Below, piece after piece: positions 1-7,275 of a DNA stretch of 64,000 bases; within the stretch, counting starts at the first letter, position 1; every line of letters begins with the position of its first letter. This DNA comes from Rhodocytophaga aerolata. GTDB taxonomy: Bacteria > Bacteroidota > Bacteroidia > Cytophagales > 172606-1. The stretch spans positions 1 to 64,000 of the forward strand of contig NZ_JAUKPO010000038.1 in the NCBI RefSeq assembly GCF_030503435.1, read 5' to 3'. Both the position numbers and the translations under genes were made by a program. The notes under the pieces are model-generated. The model was not told the origin of the DNA. It did no database searches and saw only the letters and a program-made list of their open reading frames with translations.

Positions 1-60
1 AAGTACTACTTCTTAACCAGTGCTTCCTTTTTAGATAATAACTTTAAACAGCTTCAATAA
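1..60 (+). CDS. C-terminal end of an upstream gene (partial)
   Basis: Reading from base 1 the frame is open for 19 codons (ending NNFKQLQ) and closes with TAA at 58-60, 27 bases before the next start codon. This would fit the tail of a gene that begins outside the window. Nothing in the 19 residues allows a family call, and an open stretch this short can occur by chance. Confidence 0.3.
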   Translation, partial: KYYFLTSASFLDNNFKQLQ

Positions 61-87
61 GTCAACTTTGTTAAATGAAAACAATAT

Positions 88-738
88 ATGAAAATAGCTA
101 TTATTGGTACTGGCCGCATGGGCAAAGCATTGCTCAACACATTCTATAAAGTGTATCCTAACGAAATTTTATTTGCAGGCCGCGACATAACACATACCCA
201 ACAAGTTATTAATGAGCTTGGATTGAATCTTCAAGCGGTGAGCTTGGAAGTAGCCATGCAGGCAGAGGTGATTATACCTACTTTATGGTTTGCCGATGTG
301 CAACCCTGGGTACAGGAGAGAGCCATGGCATTACAAGGCAAAATTCTGATAGATATTACCAATCCATTCAATGAAACCTATGAGGATTTTACAACTCCCT
401 ACGATACCTCGTCAGCCGAAATTATTCAGCAGCTTATTCCTCATACGTATGTGGTAGGGGCATTCAAAAATACCTACTGGGTAGTGTTTGATAATCCTGT
501 TCTGCAAGGACTCAAAAGTGATGTATATGTTACGGCCAATAAGGAAGAGGTACGGAAAAAAGTAATGAGGCTGCTGGAGCCTTTGCCCTTTCGCATTCTG
601 GATGCAGGCACCTTAAAAAACAACCGTACTATTGAACGGATGACCCTACTTTCCAGGGAGTTGTCGTTAAAAGCAGGCAACTATCCGCGCATAGCTTTTA
701 ACTTATGGGGCCTGGAACATTCTTCGATCAGCGGATAA
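88..738 (+). CDS. NADPH-dependent F420 reductase-like oxidoreductase
   Basis: The protein opens directly with a Rossmann dinucleotide fold, MKIAIIGTGRMGKALL, the GxGxxG form seen in the F420-dependent NADP oxidoreductase / ProC-like family. At 216 residues it has the size of the single-domain members. Around residues 93-96 it has DITNPF, matching the conserved D(x)TNP segment that follows the third strand in this family. The ATG at 88 puts the glycine-rich loop at residues 7-12, which supports the start. Members outside methanogens and actinobacteria often reduce other substrates with NADPH, so F420 use is not implied. The physiological substrate is unknown. Confidence 0.8.
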   Translation: MKIAIIGTGRMGKALLNTFYKVYPNEILFAGRDITHTQQVINELGLNLQAVSLEVAMQAEVIIPTLWFADVQPWVQERAMALQGKILIDITNPFNETYEDFTTPYDTSSAEIIQQLIPHTYVVGAFKNTYWVVFDNPVLQGLKSDVYVTANKEEVRKKVMRLLEPLPFRILDAGTLKNNRTIERMTLLSRELSLKAGNYPRIAFNLWGLEHSSISG

Positions 739-878
739 AGTAAACCCTGGCTGGGTTTTTCATCAACCGAGTTGTCTTATATTTTTACCTTATTATCATG
801 ATTCACCTAATACTCTTTTTTCTGATGCTTCAACATACTATAACAGGCATGTTGGGGCTCATTAACGAATCTCCCATT

Positions 879-1334
879 ATGCAACAAACTTTTCACCTTA
901 ACAAGACAAAATCTTCTGAGCAACTTGTTAGAGAATTTCTGCTAACTGTACGTTCAGGAAAAGACCCTGGACAAGCCAGCAAGTATATGGCAGAAAAAGT
1001 GCTTGCCCACCAGATGAATGCTGAAAATCCGCAGACGGTAGAAAGAACGCCTCAAAATTATACAGCCCATGTACAAGATTTTTTACAGATGTACGGTCAG
1101 TTTGAGTTTGAAATTACCGAGCTGATTGCACAGGACGATAAGGTGTATGCCAGGTGGAAGCAAACCGGAAAGCATTTGACGGAAATAGATGGATATCCGC
1201 CTACCGGTTTACCTTTGATTGAAATAGCCAGTGCCGTTTACCGGCTTGAAAATGGCAAGATTGTAGAGTACTGGATACAACTTGACCGGACAGGCTTTGA
1301 CAAGCAATTGCAAAGGCAATCGTCAAAAAAGTAA
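879..1334 (+). CDS. SnoaL-like / nuclear transport factor 2 family protein
   Basis: The core resembles SnoaL-type ester cyclases and NTF2-like proteins: an N-terminal helix (EQLVREFLLTVRSGKDP), a loop region, and a C-terminal strand pair with WKQTGKH and VEYWIQLDRTG, the EYW segment being typical. It is predicted to be a small cytoplasmic alpha+beta cone. The start given (ATG 879, 151 residues) removes a hydrophobic stretch not expected in this family; an ATG at 798 in the same frame would add 27 residues and cannot be excluded. The stop at 1332-1334 lies about 45 bases before the PhzF start, so the two may be cotranscribed. Family membership is fairly sure, substrate unknown. Confidence 0.7.
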   Translation: MQQTFHLNKTKSSEQLVREFLLTVRSGKDPGQASKYMAEKVLAHQMNAENPQTVERTPQNYTAHVQDFLQMYGQFEFEITELIAQDDKVYARWKQTGKHLTEIDGYPPTGLPLIEIASAVYRLENGKIVEYWIQLDRTGFDKQLQRQSSKK

Positions 1335-1379
1335 GTGATTACTCAAAATAATTCTTTTAGAAGTCTAACCAAGTTTAGT

Positions 1380-2252
1380 ATGAAAGTGACGGTTCAATTA
1401 GTAAATGCGTTTATTGATGGAAATGTTGGCGGCAATCCGGCTGGTGTCGTGTTAGGGGCAGATAATTATTCTACGGAAGAAAAGCAAAAAATAGCATCTA
1501 TGCTTGGCTATTCGGAAACAGCCTTTGTTTCCGAATCTACGGTAGCCGATTTCAAACTGGAGTTTTTTACACCCACCCAACAAATTCCGCATTGTGGGCA
1601 TGCCACCATAGCTACGTTTTCCTATTTGCATCAATTAGGCCAGATCCCTACTTCCCACACCTCCAAAGAGACGATAGACGGTGTAAGGGCCATAGTCATG
1701 CGGGGAGAATTAGCTTTTATGGAGCAAAAACCGCCTGTCTATACAAAGGTTAATAAATGGGAAGATCAAATTCTGGAATCCCTGCAACTAACCAAAGATC
1801 AGCTGATACAAGGGGCTGCCCCTTTAGTGGTAAATACTGGAAACTCTTTTCTGCTGATCCCTATAAAAACCCAAGAAATTGTAGGTGACATAAAACCTCA
1901 CTTTGAGAAGATAGAAAAACTGAGCCGGGTTTTAGGAAATTTAATAGGCTTTTATCCTTTCAGTATACAAACAAATCAAGCACAGAGAGATGCTACAGCC
2001 AGAATGTTTGCGCCGCTATATGGCATACAGGAAGAATCTGCCACAGGTATGGCCGCCGGGCCGCTTGCTTGCTATCTGCATGATGTTTTAAACATCCGTA
2101 AAAGTACCTATTTCATAGAACAAGGCTATCTGATGGAGCCACCTTCTCCGAGCCTTATACAAGTAGACATCGAAACCAGTAAAGGCTCCATTACGAAGCT
2201 TATGGCTGGAGGCAAGGGTATGGTCATGCAGCAGAAAATAGTCGCCTGGTAA
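1380..2252 (+). CDS. PhzF family isomerase/epimerase
   Basis: PhzF-type fold (DapF-like duplicated alpha/beta barrel). Diagnostic pieces are VNAFIDGNVGGNPAGVV near the N-terminus, GYSETAFVS with the presumed catalytic glutamate, HCGHAT in the first half, and EESATGMAAGPLACYL in the second half. The length of 290 residues is normal. The start at ATG 1380 (MKVTVQLVNAF) matches the family; the frame is open further upstream to a GTG at 1335, but that extension looks non-coding. Homologues isomerise phenazine precursors or unknown small acids; no other phenazine genes are nearby, so phenazine synthesis should not be inferred. Confidence 0.88.
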   Translation: MKVTVQLVNAFIDGNVGGNPAGVVLGADNYSTEEKQKIASMLGYSETAFVSESTVADFKLEFFTPTQQIPHCGHATIATFSYLHQLGQIPTSHTSKETIDGVRAIVMRGELAFMEQKPPVYTKVNKWEDQILESLQLTKDQLIQGAAPLVVNTGNSFLLIPIKTQEIVGDIKPHFEKIEKLSRVLGNLIGFYPFSIQTNQAQRDATARMFAPLYGIQEESATGMAAGPLACYLHDVLNIRKSTYFIEQGYLMEPPSPSLIQVDIETSKGSITKLMAGGKGMVMQQKIVAW

Positions 2253-2363
2253 GATTTTGGCATTCGTCCGTTCCATGGAACAAAGGCTACTTCTCTAAAA
2301 GGCCTGTTGCCGCATAGCATCACCGCCACTCACATTGTTAGTAATTAATTTCCTAAGAATTAT

Positions 2364-2404
2364 GCTCAAACCGGTTAGCTTTTGAAAACCTAACCGGTTT
2401 GAGC
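2364..2404 (+). terminator. Stem-loop after PhzF gene
   Basis: A perfect 15-bp inverted repeat (GCTCAAACCGGTTAG at 2364-2378, CTAACCGGTTTGAGC at 2390-2404) with an 11-base loop lies about 110 bases after the PhzF stop. It lacks a strong T tract, so it may be a terminator or an RNA-stabilising hairpin. Confidence 0.5.
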
Positions 2405-2480
2405 TTGATCAGCTTTCTTTGTAAAAGATGTAAATACTTATTATAAACATACTGTATACAGGTTGCCTAGAAATAGAAAA

Positions 2481-2501
2481 GCCTCTATCATGGATAGAGG
2501 C
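2481..2501 (+). terminator. Short hairpin before the lipoprotein-like gene
   Basis: GCCTCTATC / ATG / GATAGAGGC forms a 9-bp stem with a 3-base loop, preceded by AAAA and followed by CTTTAT. It resembles a compact intrinsic terminator separating the PhzF transcript from the next gene. The 2253-2704 gap otherwise shows nothing recognisable. Confidence 0.5.
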
Positions 2502-2704
2502 CTTTATAAATATACACTTTTGCATTATGAAAAGTTGTAGTGCAATTTTTAATCCAAACGGTTAAATTTTTGTGTAAAAAAGAAAATATATTTTCTTGTG
2601 AAGTTTTACCCATCAAAAGTATCAGAAGAGTGGATGAAACTATGACCAGGTTACCGATTGGTCGCCTATTGTGTGCTAACTTGAAGGAATTCAAAAAGCC
2701 AGCT

Positions 2705-3148
2705 ATGAAATTAATTAACCGTGGTCTTATAAAATACGGATTGATAATTGGAATGATCCTATTGATAACAAAGTGTAATTACAGAACATCAAGTCATAGG
2801 AGATTTTCACAAGCACTGGACATCAGAATCCCAGATGATTTTAAAGTTATTAAGGATGAATATCAGGAGAATTGGCAAGATTTTGCAGTCACTTACGAGA
2901 TAACATTGACAGATGAGTCAATGTTAAAGTTGACAAAAAGTATAAGAGAGTCAAAATTTTATAATCCCCAAGCTTTTGGTAATGATTACGTATCACGCGA
3001 GATGCTTGTTGAGCATGGGGAGGATAAAGCTGTTTGGGCAAGATCAGATTCAGGTTATATTTTTCAAAATGATTCTGATAGAGACGGTTATTCTGCAAAA
3101 ATTGATACAATTTCTTTGATTGCTGAATTCCATGAATTTCATGATTAA
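2705..3148 (+). CDS. Hypothetical exported or lipoprotein-like protein
   Basis: I do not recognise this 147-residue protein. From ATG 2705 it has a basic start (MKLINRGLIKYG), a hydrophobic segment (LIIGMILLITK) and a cysteine at residue 24, arranged like a weak lipoprotein signal, though the residues before the Cys (LITK) fit the lipobox poorly. The remainder is a polar alpha/beta domain without repeats. The reading frame stays open upstream to 2540, but that part is basic, low in hydrophobicity and probably untranslated. It stands alone between a hairpin and the TPP-riboswitch promoter region. Confidence 0.55.
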   Translation: MKLINRGLIKYGLIIGMILLITKCNYRTSSHRRFSQALDIRIPDDFKVIKDEYQENWQDFAVTYEITLTDESMLKLTKSIRESKFYNPQAFGNDYVSREMLVEHGEDKAVWARSDSGYIFQNDSDRDGYSAKIDTISLIAEFHEFHD

Positions 3149-3307
3149 TAAATTTACATCATAACACTCATTCACTTTTAACGGACCTTGCCCAATCTTA
3201 AGGCTTTACTTTAATAAGACCGGTTTACTGAAATTGTTGTAGTTTTCCAACGCTGATTTTTAGACGCCTTTTGATCCGCTAGCAAGGAGTTTGACAAAAT
3301 TTACGTT

Positions 3308-3341
3308 TTTGTAGGGACTTTCTATTTTTTTTATACCTTTG
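3308..3341 (+). promoter_or_regulatory. Bacteroidota-type promoter of the TPP riboswitch operon
   Basis: TTTG at 3308-3311 and TACCTTTG at 3334-3341 match the -33 (TTTG) and -7 (TAnnTTTG) consensus of Bacteroidota primary sigma factor promoters, separated by 22 bases. Transcription would start around 3348, exactly at the first base-paired strand of the riboswitch. The position agreement makes this one of the better promoter calls in the window. Confidence 0.75.
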
Positions 3342-3346
3342 CCAAC

Positions 3347-3429
3347 ATTACACGGGGTGCTTAACCAAACGTTAGGCTGAGAACATACCCGGAACCTGAT
3401 CTGGATAATGCCAGCGTAGGAATTGTAAG
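3347..3429 (+). promoter_or_regulatory. TPP (thiamine pyrophosphate) riboswitch, THI element
   Basis: The THI-box core is present in order: CGGGGTGC (3353-3360), GGCTGAGAA (3375-3383), ACCCGGAACCTGATCTGGAT (3387-3406) and AATGCCAGCGTAGG (3407-3420). The closing P1 helix can form between TTACA (3348-3352) and TGTAA (3424-3428). The element binds thiamine pyrophosphate and normally lowers expression. The 83 bases from P1 to the ATG at 3513 form the expression platform; GTAAG (3425-3429) in the 3' P1 strand can pair alternatively with CTTAC (3474-3478). No clear T-tract terminator is seen, so control of translation initiation is the likelier mode (inference). Confidence 0.95.
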
Positions 3430-3512
3430 GCTATTTGCATGTCTTTCTGGGCTTTTCTGCCCCTCCCTATCTGCTTACCTGGTCAGGCGTTTACTAACCC
3501 AAACTACCTGAT

Positions 3513-4238
3513 ATGAGCAATCTGGAAAAACAAAATTTTCAACTTATCACCCAGAATTTACGGAAATGGCAAGGCCGCGAAGAGTGGTTTTTCAACAGAG
3601 ACCACACCGATACCTATGAACTATGGTACGAAGGCAGATACAAACGGGCCGAAATCTGGCAAAAGAAAACCATAGCACAACTCCTTAAGAAAGATCCACG
3701 GGTGCGTACCTTACTTGAGTTTGGCTGTGGTACCACCAGATTTACCAGGTGGTGGCATCAACTAGGTATTGAAGCCAGCGGAGCTGATCTTTCACCGTTT
3801 ATGCTTGGCCAGGGCGTACATCTGTTTGAAGGTGACCTGGTGCTGGCAGATGCCCATTATATGCCTTTTAAAGACCATACCTTCGATGCATTGGCCTTTA
3901 TTACCACTTTCGAATATTATAAAGATCCGGTTAAGGTAATCCGGGAAGCTGTGCGGGTGGCCAAATATGGAGTGGTATTTGGCATGATGAACCGGAATTC
4001 CCCTAAAGTAGCCAGAAGGCGGGTGCAGCAACTATTCGGAAAAAATCCTTTTTATGTGACCGCCACCTTTTATACACCTTCCAAACTTACCGCACTCATT
4101 GAAGAGGCCTTGCAGGGAAGAAAGTATACGCTGGAATGGATGGCTACAGGCTTGCCTGAATGGTTTCCAGTGCAGCAATGGAAGGTACCCTACGGCGATT
4201 TTTTTGGGTTGTACGTAAAATTAACCGATGTACAATGA
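3513..4238 (+). CDS. Class I SAM-dependent methyltransferase (UbiE-like)
   Basis: First gene behind the TPP riboswitch. Residues about 66-85 carry motif I of Rossmann methyltransferases (TLLEFGCGTTRFTRWW), followed by an acidic strand end (ASGADLSPFML) and motif II/III-like ALAFITTFEYYKDP and VIREAVRVAKYGVVFGMM. At 241 residues it fits the methyltransferase-11/UbiE group. A long N-terminal helix region (RKWQGREEWFFNRD) precedes the domain. The stop codon overlaps the next start (ATGA at 4235-4238), so it is translationally coupled to the PurM-like gene. A Trm112-like protein encoded three genes later could be its partner. The substrate is unknown; thiamine-related chemistry is inferred only from the riboswitch. 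Confidence 0.85.
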   Translation: MSNLEKQNFQLITQNLRKWQGREEWFFNRDHTDTYELWYEGRYKRAEIWQKKTIAQLLKKDPRVRTLLEFGCGTTRFTRWWHQLGIEASGADLSPFMLGQGVHLFEGDLVLADAHYMPFKDHTFDALAFITTFEYYKDPVKVIREAVRVAKYGVVFGMMNRNSPKVARRRVQQLFGKNPFYVTATFYTPSKLTALIEEALQGRKYTLEWMATGLPEWFPVQQWKVPYGDFFGLYVKLTDVQ

Positions 4239-5299
4239 GTGCGTTCACCGATACTTCCGGAAAAATAGGCAGCAAGTTGTTTAAAGAAATGCTGCTGCCT
4301 AAATGCGGAGCCTCCCGTAGAGAAGTGCTAACCGGGCCTGGTTTCGGTGTAGATACTGCTGTTATTGAGCTAGGAAACGGGCTGGCAATGGCTGTTTCCA
4401 GTGATCCTCTTTCCCTGATTCCCTCCATTGGAATGGAAGCCTCTGCCTGGCTATCCGTACACTTGCTAGCCAACGATATGGCCACTACCGGATTAGCCCC
4501 TATGTATGCCCAATTTGTGTTAAATCTGCCAACGGAGCTCTCTGCCCGGTCTTTTAAAGAATATTGGGAGTACATTCATCTTTTTTGTAAAAAGATTGGT
4601 GTATCCATATCCGGTGGGCATACCGGCCAAATAGAAGGGATGCACTCGACTATTTCAGGGGGCGGTACCATGTTTTTAGTAGCGCCTACGCACCGCATCC
4701 TTACCTCTACCCGTGCCCAGCCGGGAGATGCATTGGTGGTAACTAAACAAAGTGCACTTACCGCATCGGCTATTTTGGCCATGAGTTTTCCTAAAACGGT
4801 TAAAAATAAAGCCGGCACCGAAATTTACCTGAAAGCCTGCGAGAGTTTTTATCAGACTTCCTCTCTGGCCGATGCCCTGGCAGCAAGCGAACGGCTGGAA
4901 CCAAACAGCCAGTTAAAAGCTATGCACGATGTAACGGAAGGAGGGGTTGTTGGAGCTATCTGCGAAATGGCCATGGCTTCTGGTTGTGGATTCAGAATTG
5001 ATGATGCTAAACTTCCGGTTAGTGAAGTGCAAAAGCAAATCTGCCGCCTGTTCGACATTGACTACCGCTTTGCCGTAGGTGCCGGTGCCATGATTATGGC
5101 GGTAAAAAAAGGACTGGAATCTGAGCTGACGGCTCATCTGCACAGCAAATCCATTCCAGCAGTGGTTGTTGGTGAGATGACACCAGCAGAAGAGGGCTTT
5201 GTGCTAATAAAGAATGGAGAAGCCAGCCATATACACGTGGATGAAAAAGATCCGTATTGGGAAGCTTTTTTTAAGGCTATAAAAGCAGGGTTAACATGA
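4235..5299 (+). CDS. AIR synthase/HypE/ThiL superfamily protein (PurM-like)
   Basis: A 354-residue PurM-superfamily ATP-binding protein. Visible landmarks are GFGVDTAVIE and SSDPLSLI (N-terminal nucleotide/Mg region), ANDMATTGLAPMY, SGGHTGQ, and in the C-terminal domain HDVTEGGVVGAICEMA, the form used by HypE, SelD and ThiL relatives. HypE's C-terminal cysteine tail is absent (the protein ends AIKAGLT) and no hydrogenase genes are near, so a HypE role is unlikely. ThiL, thiamine-phosphate kinase, belongs to the same superfamily, and the TPP riboswitch suggests a kinase acting on a thiamine-related compound, but this is inference. The start is set by the 4-base ATGA overlap with the methyltransferase; the stop overlaps the next start in the same way. 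Confidence 0.82.
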   Translation: MSAFTDTSGKIGSKLFKEMLLPKCGASRREVLTGPGFGVDTAVIELGNGLAMAVSSDPLSLIPSIGMEASAWLSVHLLANDMATTGLAPMYAQFVLNLPTELSARSFKEYWEYIHLFCKKIGVSISGGHTGQIEGMHSTISGGGTMFLVAPTHRILTSTRAQPGDALVVTKQSALTASAILAMSFPKTVKNKAGTEIYLKACESFYQTSSLADALAASERLEPNSQLKAMHDVTEGGVVGAICEMAMASGCGFRIDDAKLPVSEVQKQICRLFDIDYRFAVGAGAMIMAVKKGLESELTAHLHSKSIPAVVVGEMTPAEEGFVLIKNGEASHIHVDEKDPYWEAFFKAIKAGLT

Positions 5300-5946
5300 G
5301 CACACTTCCTGTCATTACCGGTGGTATTTATCTGGTCTTAAATCCGGATATACCCCGGCTTATACTGCTCAACAAACTGGAACAAGCGCTGGAAGGAGGA
5401 GTAGACATATTGCAACTCTGGAACAACTGGCCGGCATCGTATACTTACCAGGATAAGATCAAGTTGATCGAATCGGTAGCTCACCTGGCTGCGGCTTATC
5501 AGGTACCTTTGCTGATCAACGAAGAATGGCAATTGATCAGAGATACCCCACTTTCCGGCGTACATTTTGACCGGATACCCCAGAATTATGAACAAATAAA
5601 ATCCCAGATTGGCAGAAAGTTTATGGCAGGTATCACCTGTGGTAATGATCTGCAGGTTATTCGCTGGGCGGATAAAAACCAACTGGATTATGTTTCCTTT
5701 TGCTCCGTGTTTCCTTCAACCTCTGTCCAAAGTTGTGAGCTGGTAGATCCACAGACTATTCATAAGGCCAGAGAAATTACCCGGATGCCCATCTTTCTTT
5801 CCGGAGGAATCAAGCTGGATACTATACACAAGCTGAAAGAATATGATTTTGCTGGAATAGCCCTTATCTCCGGAATAGTAAATGCAGACAATCCTAAACA
5901 AACCACTATTCAGTATAAACACGCCTTAACCAATCTTACTCTATGA
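5296..5946 (+). CDS. Divergent thiamine phosphate synthase / TenI-like TIM barrel
   Basis: A 216-residue TIM-barrel protein of the ThiE/TenI family. It keeps the phosphate-binding end of the barrel (LSGGIKL and ALISGIVNA, equivalent to the GGI and VSAI segments) and the segment DYVSFCSVFPSTS corresponding to the YVgfGpVFpTxT strand. The diphosphate-binding QLRxK segment of true ThiE is replaced by LQLWNN, and HLGQxD becomes HFDRIP. This argues against ordinary thiamine phosphate synthase activity and leaves a TenI-like thiazole tautomerase or a new reaction as options. It is coupled by ATGA overlaps to both neighbours in the riboswitch operon. Confidence 0.78.
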   Translation: MSTLPVITGGIYLVLNPDIPRLILLNKLEQALEGGVDILQLWNNWPASYTYQDKIKLIESVAHLAAAYQVPLLINEEWQLIRDTPLSGVHFDRIPQNYEQIKSQIGRKFMAGITCGNDLQVIRWADKNQLDYVSFCSVFPSTSVQSCELVDPQTIHKAREITRMPIFLSGGIKLDTIHKLKEYDFAGIALISGIVNADNPKQTTIQYKHALTNLTL

Positions 5947-6215
5947 AACTCGCCTTAGCCGAAAAATTATGCTGCCCCGTAGACAAGCATGCCCTGAATT
6001 TAAAAATATTCCGCACCGATAGTGAAGATAATCTGATAGAGGGAATCTTTACCTGTCCGCTTTGCCGGAGGTACTATCCAGTGGTATATGGCGTTCCGGT
6101 CATGACACCGGATGAATACCGGGAAAAAACGTTGGAAGAGCCTATGTTACTAAAATGGGGAGTACAGCCAGATTTGGAAAATCCTACGCGTTTCTTGTTG
6201 AAAGAGAAAGAATAG
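5943..6215 (+). CDS. Trm112-like zinc-ribbon protein
   Basis: A 90-residue protein with the Trm112/YcaR layout: KLCCPVDKHAL near the N-terminus, a short variable insert, then FTCPLCRRYYPVVYGVPVM. The second cysteine of the first knuckle is replaced by Asp (CPVD), but adjacent Cys10-Cys11 may compensate. Trm112 proteins in eukaryotes and archaea bind and activate SAM methyltransferases; bacterial relatives often lie beside methyltransferase genes. Here a methyltransferase is in the same operon, so a partner role is plausible (inference). It overlaps the ThiE-like gene by ATGA. Confidence 0.8.
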   Translation: MKLALAEKLCCPVDKHALNLKIFRTDSEDNLIEGIFTCPLCRRYYPVVYGVPVMTPDEYREKTLEEPMLLKWGVQPDLENPTRFLLKEKE

Positions 6216-6297
6216 AACCCCTGCATTCGAAGCTGGCTGTATGGCATTGCCAGATAAATCCGTATATTTTTGGCAGAATGTACAAGCAAGCAAACCT

Positions 6298-7227
6298 ATG
6301 CGTAAACTAGTCTTAATGGATCACGATGGAGGCGTTGATGACCTGCTCTCCCAGTTATTGCTGCTGACCATGCAGGAAATAGAATTGCTAGGCATTACGG
6401 TAACACCGGCAGATTGTTTTATTGAGCCTGCATTGGAATCTAGTTACAAACTTTTACAGGTCACGCAGAAAGAACATATTCCGTTGGGCAGGGGAGAGTA
6501 TTATGGCATCAATGCGTTTCCCAGTGAATGGCGGGCAAGACCAGAGGTAATTAACGCCCTTCCCATGCTGATTAATCTGCCCCGGGCTCCTGATCCATAT
6601 ACCTACCCGGCGGCTGTTGATCTGATAGTGAAGAAGCTGATGCAGGCTTCCGGTACGGTGCAAATACTGTTAACCGGTCCTTGTTCTAACCTGGTGTTTG
6701 CCCTGGAGAAGCAACCTGAGCTGAAAAATAAAATTGCCCAGGTCGTGTGGATGGCTGGTGCTTTTGATGTGCCTGGCAATGTACAAACCTATCAGCATAA
6801 TGGAACGGCCGAGTGGAATGCTTTCTGGGACCCTATAAGTACACAGAAGTTGGTAGCCCTGCAACTGCCCCTGGTATTTGTTCCTCTGGATGTAACCAAT
6901 CATGTGCCGGTAACTAAATCCTTTCTTTCCCGATTAGCCGCACAGCTATCTTATCCACTGTCTCATTTAGCCGGCCAGATGTGGGCCATGACCATTGATA
7001 CTATTCCCAGTTACCACTATGTGTATTATATGTGGGATATATTAGCTACCAGTTTTCTGCTGATTCCACAGGCGTTTACGACTAAACCAGTTCAGGTTAA
7101 CGTAAGTACCAGGCCACCCAATGCCGGCCAGACTTATGTAGATGAACATGGATGGACAGCAACCAGGGTAACAGGTGTGGATATAGCCTCATTTTATGAA
7201 TTTATTCTTACCCAGTTTAAGAAATAA
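6298..7227 (+). CDS. Nucleoside hydrolase (IunH-like)
   Basis: The N-terminal MDHDGGVDD is the DxDxxxDD calcium/ribose-binding signature of inosine-uridine preferring nucleoside hydrolases. TGPCSNLVFAL, VWMAGAF, AEWNAFWDP and VPLDVTNHVP follow in family order. In the C-terminal active-site segment the usual HD pair reads WD (YYMWDILATS), so the leaving-group acid His is Trp here. The start at ATG 6298 gives a normal family N-terminus and 309 residues; an ATG at 6241 would add 19. It is the last gene of the TPP-riboswitch operon by spacing. The substrate may be a modified N-glycoside rather than a standard nucleoside (inference). Confidence 0.85.
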   Translation: MRKLVLMDHDGGVDDLLSQLLLLTMQEIELLGITVTPADCFIEPALESSYKLLQVTQKEHIPLGRGEYYGINAFPSEWRARPEVINALPMLINLPRAPDPYTYPAAVDLIVKKLMQASGTVQILLTGPCSNLVFALEKQPELKNKIAQVVWMAGAFDVPGNVQTYQHNGTAEWNAFWDPISTQKLVALQLPLVFVPLDVTNHVPVTKSFLSRLAAQLSYPLSHLAGQMWAMTIDTIPSYHYVYYMWDILATSFLLIPQAFTTKPVQVNVSTRPPNAGQTYVDEHGWTATRVTGVDIASFYEFILTQFKK

Positions 7228-7275
7228 GCCGTACCTATTCTTAAATTATAGTGGATAAAGTAATCCCATGAAGAA

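Noticed and set aside
1380-2252. Phenazine biosynthesis
   Set aside because: Only the broad PhzF family is present; no other phz genes are in the window.
4144-4575. 143-residue minus-strand frame across the methyltransferase/PurM-like junction
   Set aside because: Antisense to two well-supported coupled genes, with no motif of its own.
4235-5299. HypE hydrogenase-maturation assignment
   Set aside because: The C-terminal Cys used for cyanide transfer is missing and no hydrogenase or hyp genes are nearby.
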